From the NCBI GenBank assembly GCA_017893485.1, contig CM030367.1:138078388-138142387 (forward strand): 64,000 bases of DNA, given 5' to 3'. The notes under the pieces were generated by a model. That model worked only from the letters and a program-made list of their open reading frames with translations, was not told where the DNA came from and did no database searches. Position numbers and translations under genes: made by a program. Below are positions 24,636 through 37,188 of the stretch, piece after piece. Within the stretch, counting starts at the first letter, position 1, and each line of letters opens with the position of its first letter. Source of the DNA: Hemerocallis citrina (lineage: Eukaryota > Streptophyta > Magnoliopsida > Asparagales > Asphodelaceae).

Positions 24636-26372
24636 TGTTGTACGTCTCAGAAATCTAAACAGATGAACTAGACACAAATTAAAACCTCGCAAGTGTACGA
24701 ATTGTTTATAGAAGCGTAGTGAAAAGCAAGGGTCGATCTCACAGAGATTGTAGAAATTAACTCACTAATCAATAATCAAAAAGAAAATGCAAATCATAAA
24801 GTTTTGTTCTAAATATATTTTGAAAGGAAAAAGAAAAGATTTAAAACTAGATCAAGTAGTTCTCAATTTGAATCACAAATATCTATTAAAGTAGTTGGGC
24901 TTGATTTTCACCTATAGTCAAGAATGTTGTTTCACCTTCTACACTACTCCAATCACTCATGTTTGTTCCTTTAAGGGCATGGTATCTACTCCTTAAAGTT
25001 AAGATTTCCCTAAGCCAAGAATTAGGCATGATATCTACTCTAATTCGTTTCTTTCCTTAAGTATTTAGCATGGTATCTACTAAGTTGCACTTGAAGAAAG
25101 CATAGGAACAATGGAAATGAACAAACACTCAAAGTTCTAGAAATTGGTATCAGATCTAGATCCTCTAAGTTGATTAAACCAAGAACCTAAATGATTCCTG
25201 TGTTACAAGTTATGAGCATAGGATATGGATCATCTCTATACTCATATAAAAGAGTCAGTTTTATAATCCGCAAACTTGATAATATCAGGTTCTTCAGATC
25301 AGTCGACTTGCTGTCACTCTCAGTCGACTGCTCCTAAGAACTTTCTATCAATTGTTGCTTCATATTATAATTTTTTATCAATACAACCAGGCTTAATCAA
25401 TAAGCGATGAAAGTAGTGTTATCAGAAGATTATAAACATTACATGACTACGGTTTCAATCAGCCCAACAATGAAATTAGTTGCACATAATACAACTTTTA
25501 TTGATTAAAAATATAGAATTCATGACTCTAACAATTAAAACAAAAACTAGAGAGAAGAAGTGACACTGATTATTATGATATTCAGCCTTGAAGTCGACTT
25601 GAACTGCTTCTAAGTCGACTTGTTCTCCCTTTCAGTGCACTTAATCTCCTCCTTTGTTTGATTGTACTTGATCTTCCTTCGTTGATTCCTTCTCTTCTTT
25701 ATCTCTTGATCTGATTGTCACTATCAGATTGGTTGATGTCCAGTGATTTAGAGATATATTTCCAGAGATGATGTCTTCTGTGTATTCCAGCCTTTTTTAT
25801 AGTCTCTTTTGCCCACATCTGCAGATATCAAGTTCCTGATTCTTATCTCTTCACGCATAGGACTGAATCGATCTTCTTACTTGCCAATCCCCGGTTCTTT
25901 AACTTTGATTGTTGGAGAGTTGTTATTTGCAGATAACTGGGTTTGGATAACTTAATTTTGATTTGGATTTGGATGAGGATGGATCTTCAACTATCTTTAT
26001 CTTTTAACTCCGCTGAATACCAGTCGACTGGTTTTAGAATCAGTCGACTTGTGCCGTGAATTCTGTAGATTCATAATTAGTCAGTCAAGTCGACTGTCTT
26101 TGGAGTAAATCGACTGTACTGCGCAGCTTCGGAATTTCAACCTCCTCTGTTCAGTCGACTGTCGTTGAAGAACCAGTCGACTTGTGGTCTGCAGCTTCCT
26201 GTGTATCATCCTCACAATCTGGAATAAATCTTGAATCTACTTTGTTTAGTTGCTCTCAGGTTGTTTCCTATGGAAAAGAGAAAAGAAGAGTAAATTACCA
26301 CATATAGAGAATTTAAATGTCTAATTGCATTCAGATTATTGCTCCTAAATGTGGATATTATTGAATTCATCA
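24636..26372 (-). repeat. Right (5') LTR of the Athila-like element
   Basis: Matches 19342-21080. The palindrome pairs are kept except for one core mutated to AATCGACT (near 26106). As the 5' LTR in the minus-strand reading, it would have carried the active promoter. Confidence 0.9.
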
Positions 26373-27947
26373 AGTCCCGAATTTAAAATAAAAGCTCGTC
26401 TCCCACAAAGCAACCACAGTCCCAGAATCTACCGCCCGACTGGGTCTATAGTCCCGGAATCTACCGCCCGACTATATAGAGTGCCCCACTTACGTTTGCC
26501 CAAGTTTTACTACATCTTCACTTATGTGCCTAGTTCTTAAGTTCAAGACATGAATAAACTATCATACCTAGAGTTAGTTTTACCTCCTACCGGACTTAAT
26601 CACAAATACCGAGATAGCTCTGTGGCCATATCTCAAAAATATAACTCAAATCAATAATGCCGGTGCCCGGGGTCTCACTAAACTCTAAATCACAACCTTT
26701 CATATACAATAATCCATGGGTATTCATGCCCTTCATAAACATGTATTAAACTCAATGTATCCATATCTTCAATTTATTCACAATTTGATCATTGTCTCAT
26801 CTTAGCACCATTCATGATTCCATTATTCATTTACAATTCAAAATAAAACAATACTTCTTTTCATGAACAATAGATTCATCCACCTTAGGTCTCATTAGCA
26901 ATTTTAAGCTCATATAATATGTCTCAACCACATCAAACATTTCTTAAACCAAATAAGTGTATAATTTCTTCAAGAGAATTCAATTCACATAACAATATTT
27001 TACTCTTCTTTTAAAAGAATAAATGTCACACTCTTAAAGAAATAATTTTGAAGTCATCAATATCAATATATGCCAAGTAATACTCTAATTTGTAAACTGA
27101 TATTGATAAATGTAGTAAGATAATGTTGTAATACCTAAATTGATAGGCAAGTGTGATACCTATGCTCTGATACTCTAATTTGAAATGATATTTACAAATT
27201 AGCATGGAATATTGAAAAATGTAAATCAATGTCTTATGAAATTTTACTTTTATGAAATACATAGGCATCGAAATAAGTCATTATAGTACCATCTAGTTAG
27301 GGTCTTATTTGCAAAAAAATAATGACTAGGTTGTTACAAAATACATGTCATGGTGTTACACTGAGTATCAATGAATTACCCCGTAAATGTAAAGAAATAA
27401 TTCACAAGGGAAATCTCACAATTTTCATACAATTATATATTTTGTAAATTAACATGCATATTGTTCATGACAATAACTTATTGTTTCTCTTTCTCATTCC
27501 TACTAACATGATGATAATTTGTTTCTTAATCATAACAAAATTTCTTCAATTCATGGTCAACACAATAGCATACATTTGTTCAACATTTATCTCATCAAAT
27601 TTATCTATACTACTCATTTAATATACTAGCATGCATTTCCTACATTTAGAAAGCACAAGATCACCCACATCACATCAATTTGATCTACATTACAAATGCC
27701 ATATTCTAGCATGCTCAACCTATGAATTAGAAAATATAAAGACCACCAACCTCTTATGAAGAATTTGTAACCAAAGAATGATGGAACACAACTCCTAGCT
27801 CTTAGCTCCAACAAGCAACTCCTAGTCCTTCTCCTACTAGTAAGAGCACTCCAAAAAAACCTCCAATGCAAAAGAACACTCTCTAACTCTCTTTCTTTTT
27901 CCTTTCTTGATTTGTATTATTTTGTGTGAAATGAGAAGAAAACTAGG

Positions 27948-27962
27948 GTGTATTTATAGGAC
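27948..27962 (-). promoter_or_regulatory. TATA box of the long LTR
   Basis: The minus strand reads CCTATAAATACACC. It lies downstream of an ACGT-rich U3 segment and upstream of a GA/CT-rich leader, as in plant LTR promoters. Confidence 0.55.
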
Positions 27963-28149
27963 AAAAGAAGGGCTTAATTGCAAAATTTACCCACCTAATA
28001 ACTACCCACTACCTTTTCAATTTCCTAACTCCTCACTTTTTCAAAATCCTAACCCCCAACCTCTTCACTTCTCATAACCTCCATCCGGTTCCCCCCTCTC
28101 TCTTTTCCTCTCCCAAACCGACCAACTCTCTCCCTTCCCATAACTGGTC

Positions 28150-29110
28150 CCCCTCTCTTCTCTCACTCCAATTGCACGTGCACGTGTTGTGCACTAGTGC
28201 ACACACACACAAAATTAAATAAAATTTCTATAGTTTTAATATGTGTATTAAAAGTTTTTACATGTCATGTGTGAGTCCATGCACAACTGAAAATGGGTTT
28301 TAATTAAATGAGCTTGTCTTGTGGGCTTGCTTTTTAATTAATTTAATCAATTAGTTTAGTAGAATATAATCTATTCTTAGGTCCATGGGTTTAATGAAAG
28401 GCTAAATAAAATAGACTCACGCATGCTAAAATAGTAAATGAGAGTAAGAAAAATGAAGGTGGAAAAATATTAGCACTTGCACACTCTGCCTCAATTAAAT
28501 AATTTTATTTAAATTAAAACACGTGTATATAATATATAAGATGCATATAAAATTAGTTTAATTTAAAAATTATAATTTTTCATGCACAAATAAAATAAAC
28601 ATACACATATTCCAAAATTTATTTTGAAAATGAATATGCCCAAATACGTTCGCTGAAAACACGTGCATCGCACGTAAAATATCAAAAATGCGAAACTGAC
28701 TTCATCAAAGAAAAATTATTAAAATATAATCGAAAACAACATAAGAAAAATATATTTATTAATTTTATATATTCCACGACGTAATTGTTACGTACATAGA
28801 AAATACGTGCATTACATGTGCAAAAGTATTTAGAAAAAATGCGAGAAAAATAAATTTTTGTTTTATAAAATAGATTTGAATACCTAAAATAAATAATTTA
28901 AACACACAGAAAATATTACACGTACATAATCGATACGTGCATCAAAAACACGTAAAAAGCACGTAAAAATGCAGAGATTGAAATTTAATATTTTAGTTGA
29001 TTTAAATAGGATAAAATATCGGGGAATGCATAAATAGTCAGAAATCACAATACATAATGAACACACGTTACAAATATTACCAGTAACGGTACAAAATATA
29101 CGTGCGTAAC
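28150..29110. promoter_or_regulatory. Cluster of ACGT-core elements in the LTR U3
   Basis: About 15 ACGT cores occur in this AT-rich stretch, many as CACGTG or TACGTGCA/TACGTGCG, for example near 28175, 28660, 28780, 28930 and 29100. ACGT cores are bound by plant bZIP factors (G-box and ABRE types). They lie upstream of the LTR TATA box. Regulatory function is inference. Confidence 0.45.
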
Positions 29111-29154
29111 ACATAAGGGCAAAATTGTCATTTCTAATTTTGCGGGGTGTTGCA

Positions 29155-29439
29155 GGCCACCCCTTGCTTCAAGGGGCTTTTTGCAAAATGCCTTGGTGCA
29201 TTTGCACTCTCCAACCTCTCTTTCATCTTATAAATACTCCTCCCCTTCACACTTTGTCTCATTTACAACAAAAAAAATAGAGAGAAAAAGAAAGAGAAGA
29301 AACCCTGTAATAACTCAATTTTATGGGGGTGTTACACCTATGACAACCTCCACTAATAAAAAATGAACTCCCCTCCTCCTCCGATGGTCATCTTCTCTCC
29401 TCCAACTGTGGACCATTCTCCTTCCACTGCTACTCCCAC
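29155..29439. other. Flank of the long solo LTR
   Basis: Contains a TATA-like 'cttataaatactcc' at about 29228 and 'gggggtgttaca' at 29325-29336. These look like the end of another, older LTR whose start I cannot place. Confidence 0.35.
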
Positions 29440-31640
29440 GGTTGAGTCAACCTTCTTCCAATCTATTATTTCTATTGAAGAGTATCAGGACTTCCGCAAC
29501 ATCTGCATCCTTCTTCTGGTAATTCTGTTCACTCGGGTAATGCTTGTCATGTCTCCTCACATCAATGTATAATTGATTAAAGTGCTTCTGAACATATGAC
29601 TCCTTTATCACTTTCTTCATATTCTTTACTTCCAAATTATCATGTGCGTGTTGTTGATGACTCATTTGTCCATGTTGAAGGGGTAGGAGATATCTCTCTT
29701 TCTCTGGACATTTATCTTAAATCGATTTGGCATATTCCTAACTTTCCAAATAGCCTATTATCATATCCTAAACTTTGCAAAGATTTGAACTGTTCGGTGA
29801 TATTTTTTTCTTCTCATTGTGTTTCAGGATACTACGACGCGGAAGGTGATTGACACCGGTTGTGAACAACATGGGTTATATATCTTGGATTCTCCAGTCT
29901 TAGCCATTCTTCTGCTGATCCTGAATTGTGGCATCGACGACTGGGACATCTTTCCTCCACGACCCTCAAACACTTAGTTCCAGGTTGTAAGCATTCCTTT
30001 CAAATATCTTGTGAATCATGTGAGTTAGGTAAACATTATAGAGTTTCCTACCCATGACGCATCAATAAACGTAGTGACCATTTGTTTGATTTAGTGCATT
30101 CTGATGTTTGGGGCCTTTATGGTTTTCCCACTTTTAATAACTATCATTATTTTGTTACGTTTATTGATGATTTCTCTTAAATAATGCGGTTGTTTATTTT
30201 GAAAGATCGTTCTGAAGTATTTAAAGATTTTCATGAAATTTTATTCAAGATACAAAATCTTAAATATTTTCGTTCTGATAATGCTAAAGAATATACGAGT
30301 TCTCATTTTCAACAATTTTTTTCCCAACATGTAATCATTCACCAAACTTCTTGCACCTACGCTCCTCAACAAAATGGATTGAAAGAACGCAAAAATAATA
30401 TTTACTTAGCACTGCTCACTCTCTGATGTTTGAAATGAAGATCCATGAGTTTTATTGGAGTTTTGCGGTTCTCACTGCATGTTTTCTTATTAACCGAATG
30501 CCTAATCCTATTCTTCAAAATTAATCCCCATTCAAATTGGTATTTCCATAAAAAAGTCCATTTTCCAAAACAACCATGTGTTTTTGGATGCACTTATTTT
30601 GTTAAGAATCTCCATCCAGACACTGATAAACTTGACCCACATACTACTAAATGTGTATTTTTTGATTATTCACGTTTTTCGAAATGTTATCTTTGTTATT
30701 ACCCTTCACGAAAAAGAATGTTTACCACAGCATATGTTTTATTTTTTGAATACAAACCTTTTTTTGAACATATTCCTTCACCACATTCTAATTTCCCAAA
30801 GGATATTGTATAGAGTATTGATTTCCCATCACCACCTCCACCACCACCAACAACAACAAAGTTACCACCACCACCATCACCACCACCACCACCATCACCA
30901 CTACTTCAGGTTTATGTTAGAAGAAGAAAAGTGAGTTCAGACTCGACAATCCCAGCGGTACCCTCTGTTGCTCAACTAGTGTCGTCCACTTCTATCAGTA
31001 ATATCCCTAACTCAGATGATTTACCTATTGCTCAGTGTAAGGCTAAGCGTTCTTGTGCTCACAATCCTATTGTCCAGTTTGTTTCTTCCTCTAAGTTGAA
31101 CAGATCTTTTCGAGCATTTACCTCTTTTTGGATTCCATATCTGTTCCTAAAAATGTTTAGAAAGCACTCAAGCGTCCTGATTAGACAGCAGCCATGAAAG
31201 ATAAAATGCAAACTCTTTAACATAATGATACTTGACAGTTGGTTCGCCTCCCTATAGGTGGTAAGACTGTTGGTTGTAAGTGGGTATTCACAGCCAAACA
31301 CAATCCTGATGGCACAGTTGAACGACCCAAAGCTCGCATTGTCGCTAAAGAATATACAAAGGAATTTGGGGTCGACTATGTAGATACTTTTTTCTCCAGT
31401 TGCGAAACTCACATCTGTTCATGTTCTTATCTCCCTTGCATCCACTTGTTCCTTACCCCTCCATCTGCTTAATGTCAAGAATACATTTCTCAATGGAGAC
31501 TGAAAAAGGTAGTGTATATGCAGCAGCCTTCTGATTTTTAGCTAAAGGGGAAGAATCTTGTATGTTCGCTTAAAAAGTCTCTTTATGGCCTCGAACAGTT
31601 TCCTAGATCTTGGTTTATCTTTTTCTTCTCTCAAAAAAGG
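29440..31640 (+). pseudogene. Decayed Ty1/copia polyprotein (protease to start of reverse transcriptase)
   Basis: Blocks in the order protease, GAG-pre-integrase, integrase, RT identify Ty1/copia. A protease-region block has VEGVGDISLSLDIYLKSI and VPNFP-like IPNFPNSLLSYPKLCKDLN (29660-29800). LWHRRLGHLS and CESCELGKH follow (29935-30030), with integrase core pieces HSDVWG and YAPQQNGLKERKN (30095-30395). A proline/threonine-rich linker comes next, then RT-leading sequence VGCKWVFTAKHNPDGTVER and KEFGVDYVDTFF (31270-31390). At least eight stops or frameshifts separate the blocks. The codon for Gly in the protease D-S-G-A-S motif is lost next to a stop near 29575. No LTRs were found. This is an old 5'- and 3'-truncated copy. 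Confidence 0.85.
30835..30905 (+). repeat. (CCA/CAC)n simple repeat
   Basis: A run of CCACCA-type triplets within the copia linker, encoding a polyproline stretch in the reading frame of the linker. Confidence 0.9.
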
Positions 31641-31696
31641 TTGCTAGATCTCACTTTCTCGCTAAGAAATATCACTTCTGAACCCTAATAATCCTA

Positions 31697-31698
<2 letters not shown>

Positions 31699-31727
<29 letters not shown>
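31699..31727. repeat. (TA)n microsatellite
   Basis: About fourteen TA dinucleotides following the copia remnant. The next ~450 bp (to about 32200) hold no recognised feature. Confidence 0.95.
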
Positions 31728-32199
31728 AGATTACAAAAGATTAGATCTCAACAGTTTATCATCAGTGTTGCGCGGTTGACTGCGTTCAACCCTCGAGCAG
31801 AACAGAGAGCTTGACGGACAATTGCCACTTCTTGGCATTCGACTGCACAGCTCTCTAGATTGAGAGTTGTGCATGTCGGTCGACTGCACATGCACATTGA
31901 CCTGCAGCTACTTGCAGCCTTTGTTTTTGTGCTGCCACTTTCTCCTTTGACGCTTGCTCTTGCTGTCTTCTTCTTCCCATTGTATCGTGTATTGGATCCA
32001 CAAATCCCAACAGTTATAAATTAGTTATATATATCCAAAGTTCAAAAAGCATGTTGTATATATCCATATCTATTCAAGGCAATGTTTCATGGTTATGAGT
32101 CTTATGACAATGATTTACCACGAACTCAATAATTTCCCTTCGCCATTGGGTCTTAACCATTAGGTGTGTGCTGTATTTAGGACTTGTTACCTATGGAAA

Positions 32200-32870
32200 C
32201 TGTTTGAATCTGACTTCCTTGAAGCGTTCCACATTAATAAAGTCTAAAGACGTGGGCATCCTTAGTCAATGCGGTTTATCTTAGAAAAGGAAGTTGGCAC
32301 CAAAAGCAGAAGAATGTTGTGTCCATGTCCGGCTTCTGTCGGGGAGTTTCACGCACAAAAGATGTATTTTTATCAGGAATCACATTCTTCATTGGAACAA
32401 AGCAGATATTTGTTTTTGGAAAGACATGTGGTGCGGACCCATTAATCTAAAAAGAAGTTTCCAAGAGGCCTTTAAGTACGCAGCATATAAAGAATGATTG
32501 GGTGGCGAGACAGTGTTGGAATGAAGCATCCGCCTGCTGGCCAAGATTGCAATGCCGACTAAGTGGTGAGTTGAGGAGACAGAGTAGGGACCTCATTCAA
32601 TTCTTTCATGATAGAAAACCTACCATAGAGGACCATCAAGACACGATCGCCAGGGAAAGGCAGAAAGTTCTCGATAAAACCAACATATGATTTGCTCGGT
32701 GATGGGGGAGTGCGGGTGCACAATATAGTTTGGAAATTTAAGGAACTGCAAAAGTTCCGCTCCTTCAATTGGCTGGCTACTAGAAACATGATACTCACTA
32801 GGGACAACTTGGGTAGGCGACAATGGCAAAGACCCTTGAAAATTTGTCATGTGCAACCACGACAGAAAAA
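32200..32870 (+). pseudogene. LINE (L1-type) ORF2 C-terminal remnant
   Basis: The piece at 32294-32497 contains HWNKADICFWKDMWCG. It matches the tryptophan-rich 'FW.D.W' motif downstream of the reverse transcriptase in plant LINEs. The next frame, from 32502, carries CWNEASACWPRLQ and DRKPTIEDHQD, which normally follow directly. The two parts are separated by a stop/frameshift at about 32495. No RT catalytic motif (YADD) and no poly(A) tail is visible, so this is a fragment of the 3' part only. The plant L1 assignment is from recalled motif order. Confidence 0.6.
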
Positions 32871-33508
32871 TAGTGGATCACTTATTCATGACTTGCCAAA
32901 TTGCTGTACCATTATAGAAGGAATTGTTACACAGATTCTGTATATCTGCTCCTTTATCGGACTCCGTTCACGCCATTTGGGGAACTTGGAGGGATATCAA
33001 TGTTTGCAGGAGTTGATATATGGGGGATTGGGGTAGCCCTGTTGGCTATATGGTTGAAAAAGGAACAAGAGTCTTTAGACCAACAAAGTATCTCATACAT
33101 CAACAATTATCATACATGATCAAAGCTAATATGATATTCTGGTCACAAATGGCATGTATGGAAGAGACGAAGAAGGTTAAGGAAATGTATGTGGATGTCA
33201 CTACTTCCACATATGAAGCAAATCCCCAAGATAGGCTGGGGACACCGGATGACGAGTAATCGTCATTCAGAGAATTGCTGGCCACATGCATGTGTATGAG
33301 GTCTTTTTGGCAGGGTCAGAGTAGTCTTGTGCCGATTTTTAGATTATATGTATGTCATTTTGATTATTGTGCAGGGAATTATCTTGTATAGGGGAGGGTT
33401 CTCTTTTATGGCAGAGAATAAGTCTCCGACCCAGTCTGTTGGAATACATGAACATCATGCTCTCTCTTGATCATATGTTTCGTTAAAAGACATTAATGGA
33501 ATACACGG

Positions 33509-33541
33509 TGTGTGTGTGTGTGTGGGTGGGTAGGGGGGGGG
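33509..33541. repeat. (TG)n / G-run simple repeat
   Basis: 'tgtgtgtgtgtgtgtg' followed by 'gggtgggtag' and a run of G. The preceding 600 bp contain short open frames without motifs. Confidence 0.9.
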
Positions 33542-33699
33542 GATGTTGACCCACTGTATATGATTTTAAAAAAATGACTACAGATTTATTATGGTATCTT
33601 GGTTTTACTTGTTCTTTCAAATGTTTTCACAAACACCTATGGGTCTACCCATTAATTCATTAGTGTCACTATCCACATTACATATTTATGAGCTGCTAG

Positions 33700-33995
33700 A
33701 ATTCCCTCAACATTTCCTATAACTTTGAAGCTTTAGTCTAGTGGCAGAATCTTTAACTTTGTATCAAAGCAACCAAATCCGAGTCTCGTTAGGTGCAGTT
33801 TATTTATCTATTTAGAAAAAATTTAACCCACAATTTGTTTGGCATTTGTCTTGTTCAAATGGGGCAAAGACCTAGGGGGCATCTTAGAATACAAATGCAA
33901 TTCCCTCAATGCTTCCTACACCTTTGAAGATTTAGTATAATGGCAGGACTTTCAAAAATCTAAATATACCTTGCAAAAATGAGAATCCCCCTTCG
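33700..33995 (+). mobile_element. Two SINE-like tRNA-derived copies
   Basis: Two similar ~80-bp segments, at about 33705-33790 and 33900-33990, share 'gaattccctcaa', 'tttgaag' and an A-box-like 'ttagtctagtggcagaat' / 'ttagtataatggcaggac'. A weak B-box-like 'atccgagtctc' / 'cccccttcgaacc' follows. The spacing is like that of Pol III promoters. They resemble the head of a tRNA-derived SINE; the tails are not defined. Confidence 0.35.
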
Positions 33996-35239
33996 AACCG
34001 TTAAAAACATGTATACTCTGCAATTAGTTTGACTTCTGCGGTTGAGATTAGGCTCCCTTTCAACAATTGTCCTCATTTTATTTGATTCAGGTATTCTCGC
34101 AAATGCAATCCTCAAGCCACTGACATCTTATTTGAAACACACTAAAATTGATCTTCATCAATCATGTCGAGGCTTCTTGGTTTCTTCACTAAATCACAAA
34201 TTCTACATGACAACATCCTATGTAGAATGTAGATACTTCTAGCAACCTTCTTTAACACTTTTAACCGTAGCTTGAGCTACTTATATCAGCTAAAGGCACC
34301 ATCAAGTCAGAATTTGGACAACTTTAGAGAATCATAGTCTCCACCTTAGACAATATTTTCTCCTACAATATTCTTTTGATGTCGATCTACCAACCCCATA
34401 CCTTGACAAAGCTTCCACCACCTCAATAATATCTCCACATTAGTCCAATATCTTCACCATCTGACACCATTAGCCTTATAATCCAAATATATAGTTGGTA
34501 AATTATTCATTGTCCTATATGAGCCAAAAGAGATAATCTCTATTGAGTCTAGGGTCTAATCTAATTTAATCATCTATCAATCTAACTGATTTTCCGATGT
34601 CAGACTATTATTCAAGCCACAACCTCAACATTACTAACTATAGATTTATAGTAAGCTGCTACAAAATGAGAAAACGATCATAGAGACAAATTGAACTGAA
34701 CCGCATAAATTGTTTCTCATTCACATTTTCGAAAGGGAACTAACTTGATCAGCATCAACCATCCTCCCAAAATCCACACTGTCATTGACCCAAATTTCTG
34801 TAACAACTACTTTCCTATCTTTTCTCGCAACAACACAAATAGTATCATCCTATTCATTACAATCACAAAACTAACTTTCATATCACAATATACGTTACAA
34901 CAATAATCTGATCAAAAAATCAAATTTCAAAATCGAAACAAACGCACATAAACAAGATCAGAAACAATCACGTGAGTGCAGCTATGATTGTACTTTCCAA
35001 CATCGATTCCCCTTTTATTCTCAAGCTCGGATTGGTGCACAAATTTAGGCGGAAAGATAGTAAATACATACTGATTTTGAGAACATTTTGACTTTTTTGA
35101 AGGAATGGAGATGAATGCAAACCTGAGATTCAGAGTAGGGATCGAAACTGAAGAGGACAAACCCGACACCATTGAATATCTGAATTTTCCCCCAAACTGT
35201 CCCACTTTTTGAAAGTTTTTCCCAAACTGCCCCACTTTT
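33996..35239. other. AT-rich DNA without recognised features
   Basis: Short open frames only; no repeats or motifs found by eye. It may include the 5' part of the MULE that follows. Confidence 0.5.
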
Positions 35240-35365
35240 AATACGTCCTACTCGCTTTCTGAAAAAGCAAGTTTGGCTAAATCCTCATCGCTTTTTCAGA
35301 AAGCGAGTCTTAGGTTTTGGTTTTGCACGTGCCTACACTCGCTTTCTCAAAAAGCGAGGGAATTT
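35240..35365. repeat. Nested inverted repeats, 'ctcgctttctgaaaaagc' family
   Basis: ACTCGCTTTCTGAAAAAGC at about 35248 is followed ~40 bp later by its exact inverted copy, ending AGAAAGCGAGT. A third unit, 'ctcgctttctcaaaaagcgag' near 35338, is itself a short palindrome. The whole could form a stable hairpin ~390 bp upstream of the MULE reading frame. Confidence 0.7.
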
Positions 35366-35758
35366 ATCCCATAGAGTGTCGATTGGATCTTTAGCCCCAA
35401 TGCCCGATATCAGATCTCACTTTCTCTTTAATTCTCTATTTTCCTCCTCCTCTTCTAACCTCGAAACCCTAACCCATCTCTCATATCATTTTCGTCCAAT
35501 AACCATAAAAATTCATCGATTAACCCATAAAATCGCTCTAAAAACCCTAAACCCATCTTCCGAAAGATCCAAATTTTGAAATTTTGATAAACTTGAAGAG
35601 GATAGCAACTTTAACTCTTCTACCCAAATATCTACTGCTATATCCTTTCGAATAAGCTTGTGAAGATATGATGCATATTGGCCTATTATTTGTAGGTTTT
35701 CATAGGTTTTGTTTTTTGGTAGATAATAACTCGTATATTCGTATAAATATACGTAGGT

Positions 35759-36411
35759 ATGGATTACGATATTCCTATTTGGTTATACTTTGGTGGTGAA
35801 ATAATTCGTGATCCAAAAATTGGTTGTTGTTATAGTACGGTGGATTATGAAATAGTTTGGGCACCTTGTATCATTACATTGGCAGAATTAGTTGAGAAAA
35901 TTTATGAAGTTACTATTTGGAATAGGGATCAATGGAATGTGAAAATTTTAGCTCGATACGCAGCAGGAAGAGGAGATGGTCAGTATTTTATGACAGTGCC
36001 CGTTTCTACTGATAATGTTATGAAGTCAATGATTGCTAGGACACTTGATCCCAATTGTACTTGGTCTGCTTTAGAGTTATATATTCAGTAAATCAAAATT
36101 TTGAATGCTCAGCCACATGATATTCCTAGTTCAAGCTTCGTATGGGTAGTACCGACACAGCAGATGAGGTCTAATCCTGTTCAAACTTCACAAGCAATCC
36201 CACTGTCCCCACAACAAGAAGACACCTTTACAAATACAACAAACCCAGATTCTACAGAAGTTGAGTTGCCACGTCAACCTAGTCCGGTTCATGACTATGT
36301 TCCAAATGACACTTTATTTGAATTATTTCAAAATGCTATCATTAACAACAACTTATTAGACGATGATGAAGACGCAGAAGAAACAGATAATGAAGTTGAT
36401 GAGAGTGTAGA
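35759..36411 (+). pseudogene. MULE transposase, N-terminal part (5' of nested insertions)
   Basis: This frame starts at ATG 35759 (MDYDIPIWLYFGGE) and is closed by a TAA at 36089-36091. It continues in the same frame to 36411 through an acidic stretch (DDDEDAEETDNEVDE). An N-terminal globular region followed by an acidic linker is usual in plant MuDR-type transposases. At 36412 it is broken by a solo LTR. The same frame resumes at 59930, where the target duplication GTAGA restores continuity and the acidic stretch goes on. The nonsense codon shows the gene was already defective or decayed afterwards. Confidence 0.7.
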
Positions 36412-36531
36412 TGTAACGCCCCGCACTCAGTCCGTACGCACACAATTAATTAAATTCTAACCACGCCCACCACAGGCTGCCTCAAAAGGGTGTCCGGACG
36501 TTGGGTAACCCTTCTTCATAGGCTTCCTAAT

Positions 36532-37188
36532 TGTTACCGCTAAATCTGGTGTGGGGGTAAACAGACAGAATTTGTGAGTTCGAGGAAAAACCTGAATAGC
36601 GAAACCAAACCTGACCCGTCGTTGACTGATCGTTGACTCCCGCCGTTAACCTGCAAAAAGTGCGAGACACCGGGGGGGATCCCGGCGACGCACCCTCCGA
36701 CGCTCAAGTCAGTAATCAGAAATGATTAAGAAAGAGCGTAAATTGAGAAAATACTGATTACCTCTTAATGGAGATGGATGGGGGGTATTTATAGGCGTCT
36801 TAGGGACTGGTTTTAGGAATGTAATCCCCGTGATTAAATAAGGAATATTCCTCGTAATCAGATAAGGCATGTAATCTGATAAGGTATATTCCCTGTAATC
36901 AGTTAAGGAATTTAATCCCTAATCCCCAGTGAAAAGATAGATGCGAATCATGGCCGTTGATTTAGATCTAATCAGGGACCTTGATTGTATCTTGCTGGAT
37001 CGGGCATGCAGCGGGTTGGAACCCGTACCCAGTTGACGTGGATCCGTTCATGAGTTATTGGGCTTTGAATAAAGACCCAGTTCCCATTTCAGACCCGTTT
37101 GTAGGCGAAATTACCGTTTTACCCCTGAGCTTTAAGATTCGTGTCCGATGTGAACGGTCCCGATTTAATCCTATTTTTAGCCATATCA
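36532..37188 (-). repeat. Outer element, left (3') LTR
   Basis: Direct repeat of 58927-59583 with about two substitutions. It contains a minus-strand TATA box (CTATAAATACC near 36787). Confidence 0.93.

Larger units (their letters stand above)
19342..26372 (-). mobile_element. Athila-like LTR retrotransposon, internally deleted
   Basis: Two ~1.74-kb direct LTRs (19342-21080 and 24636-26372) start TGTTGTACGTC and end TTCATCA on the plus strand. They are flanked by the target duplication AGTCC (19337-19341 and 26373-26377). On the minus strand a primer-binding-site-like TTGGCGCCATCAAT follows the right LTR. A polypurine tract, TTTGGGGGTATT, precedes the left one. The interior (about 3.5 kb) encodes a gag and a short pol remnant in which RT, RNase H and most of integrase are missing. 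The LTRs differ at roughly 25-30 of 1740 positions by eye, older than the gypsy elements at 36532-59583. It is non-autonomous and, with its frame breaks, probably dead. Confidence 0.88.
18603..29154 (-). mobile_element. Long solo LTR (about 3.5 kb), split by an Athila-like insertion
   Basis: The unit starts TGTAACACCCCG (18603) and ends CGGGGTGTTGCA (29154), flanked by the 5-bp direct repeat GGCCA (18598-18602 and 29155-29159). After removal of the nested element (19342-26372 plus one AGTCC copy) about 3.5 kb remains, with no internal domain, so a solo LTR formed by LTR-LTR recombination is the simplest reading. A TATA box on the minus strand (CCTATAAATACACC, about 27950) gives the orientation: U3 is at the right, U5 at the left. 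Long LTRs with these ends are typical of Ty3/gypsy chromoviruses, which is inference. A second copy begins at 61634. Confidence 0.8.

Noticed and set aside
17862..29336. A larger LTR from TGTAATATCCC to GGGGGTGTTACA around the solo LTR
   Set aside because: The flanking pentamers (TATTT and CCTAT) do not match and the termini are not convincingly related.
31780..31920. 'tcgactgcac' words resembling the AGTCGACT palindrome family
   Set aside because: Only two or three partial matches without the 20-22-bp pairing seen in the Athila-like LTR.
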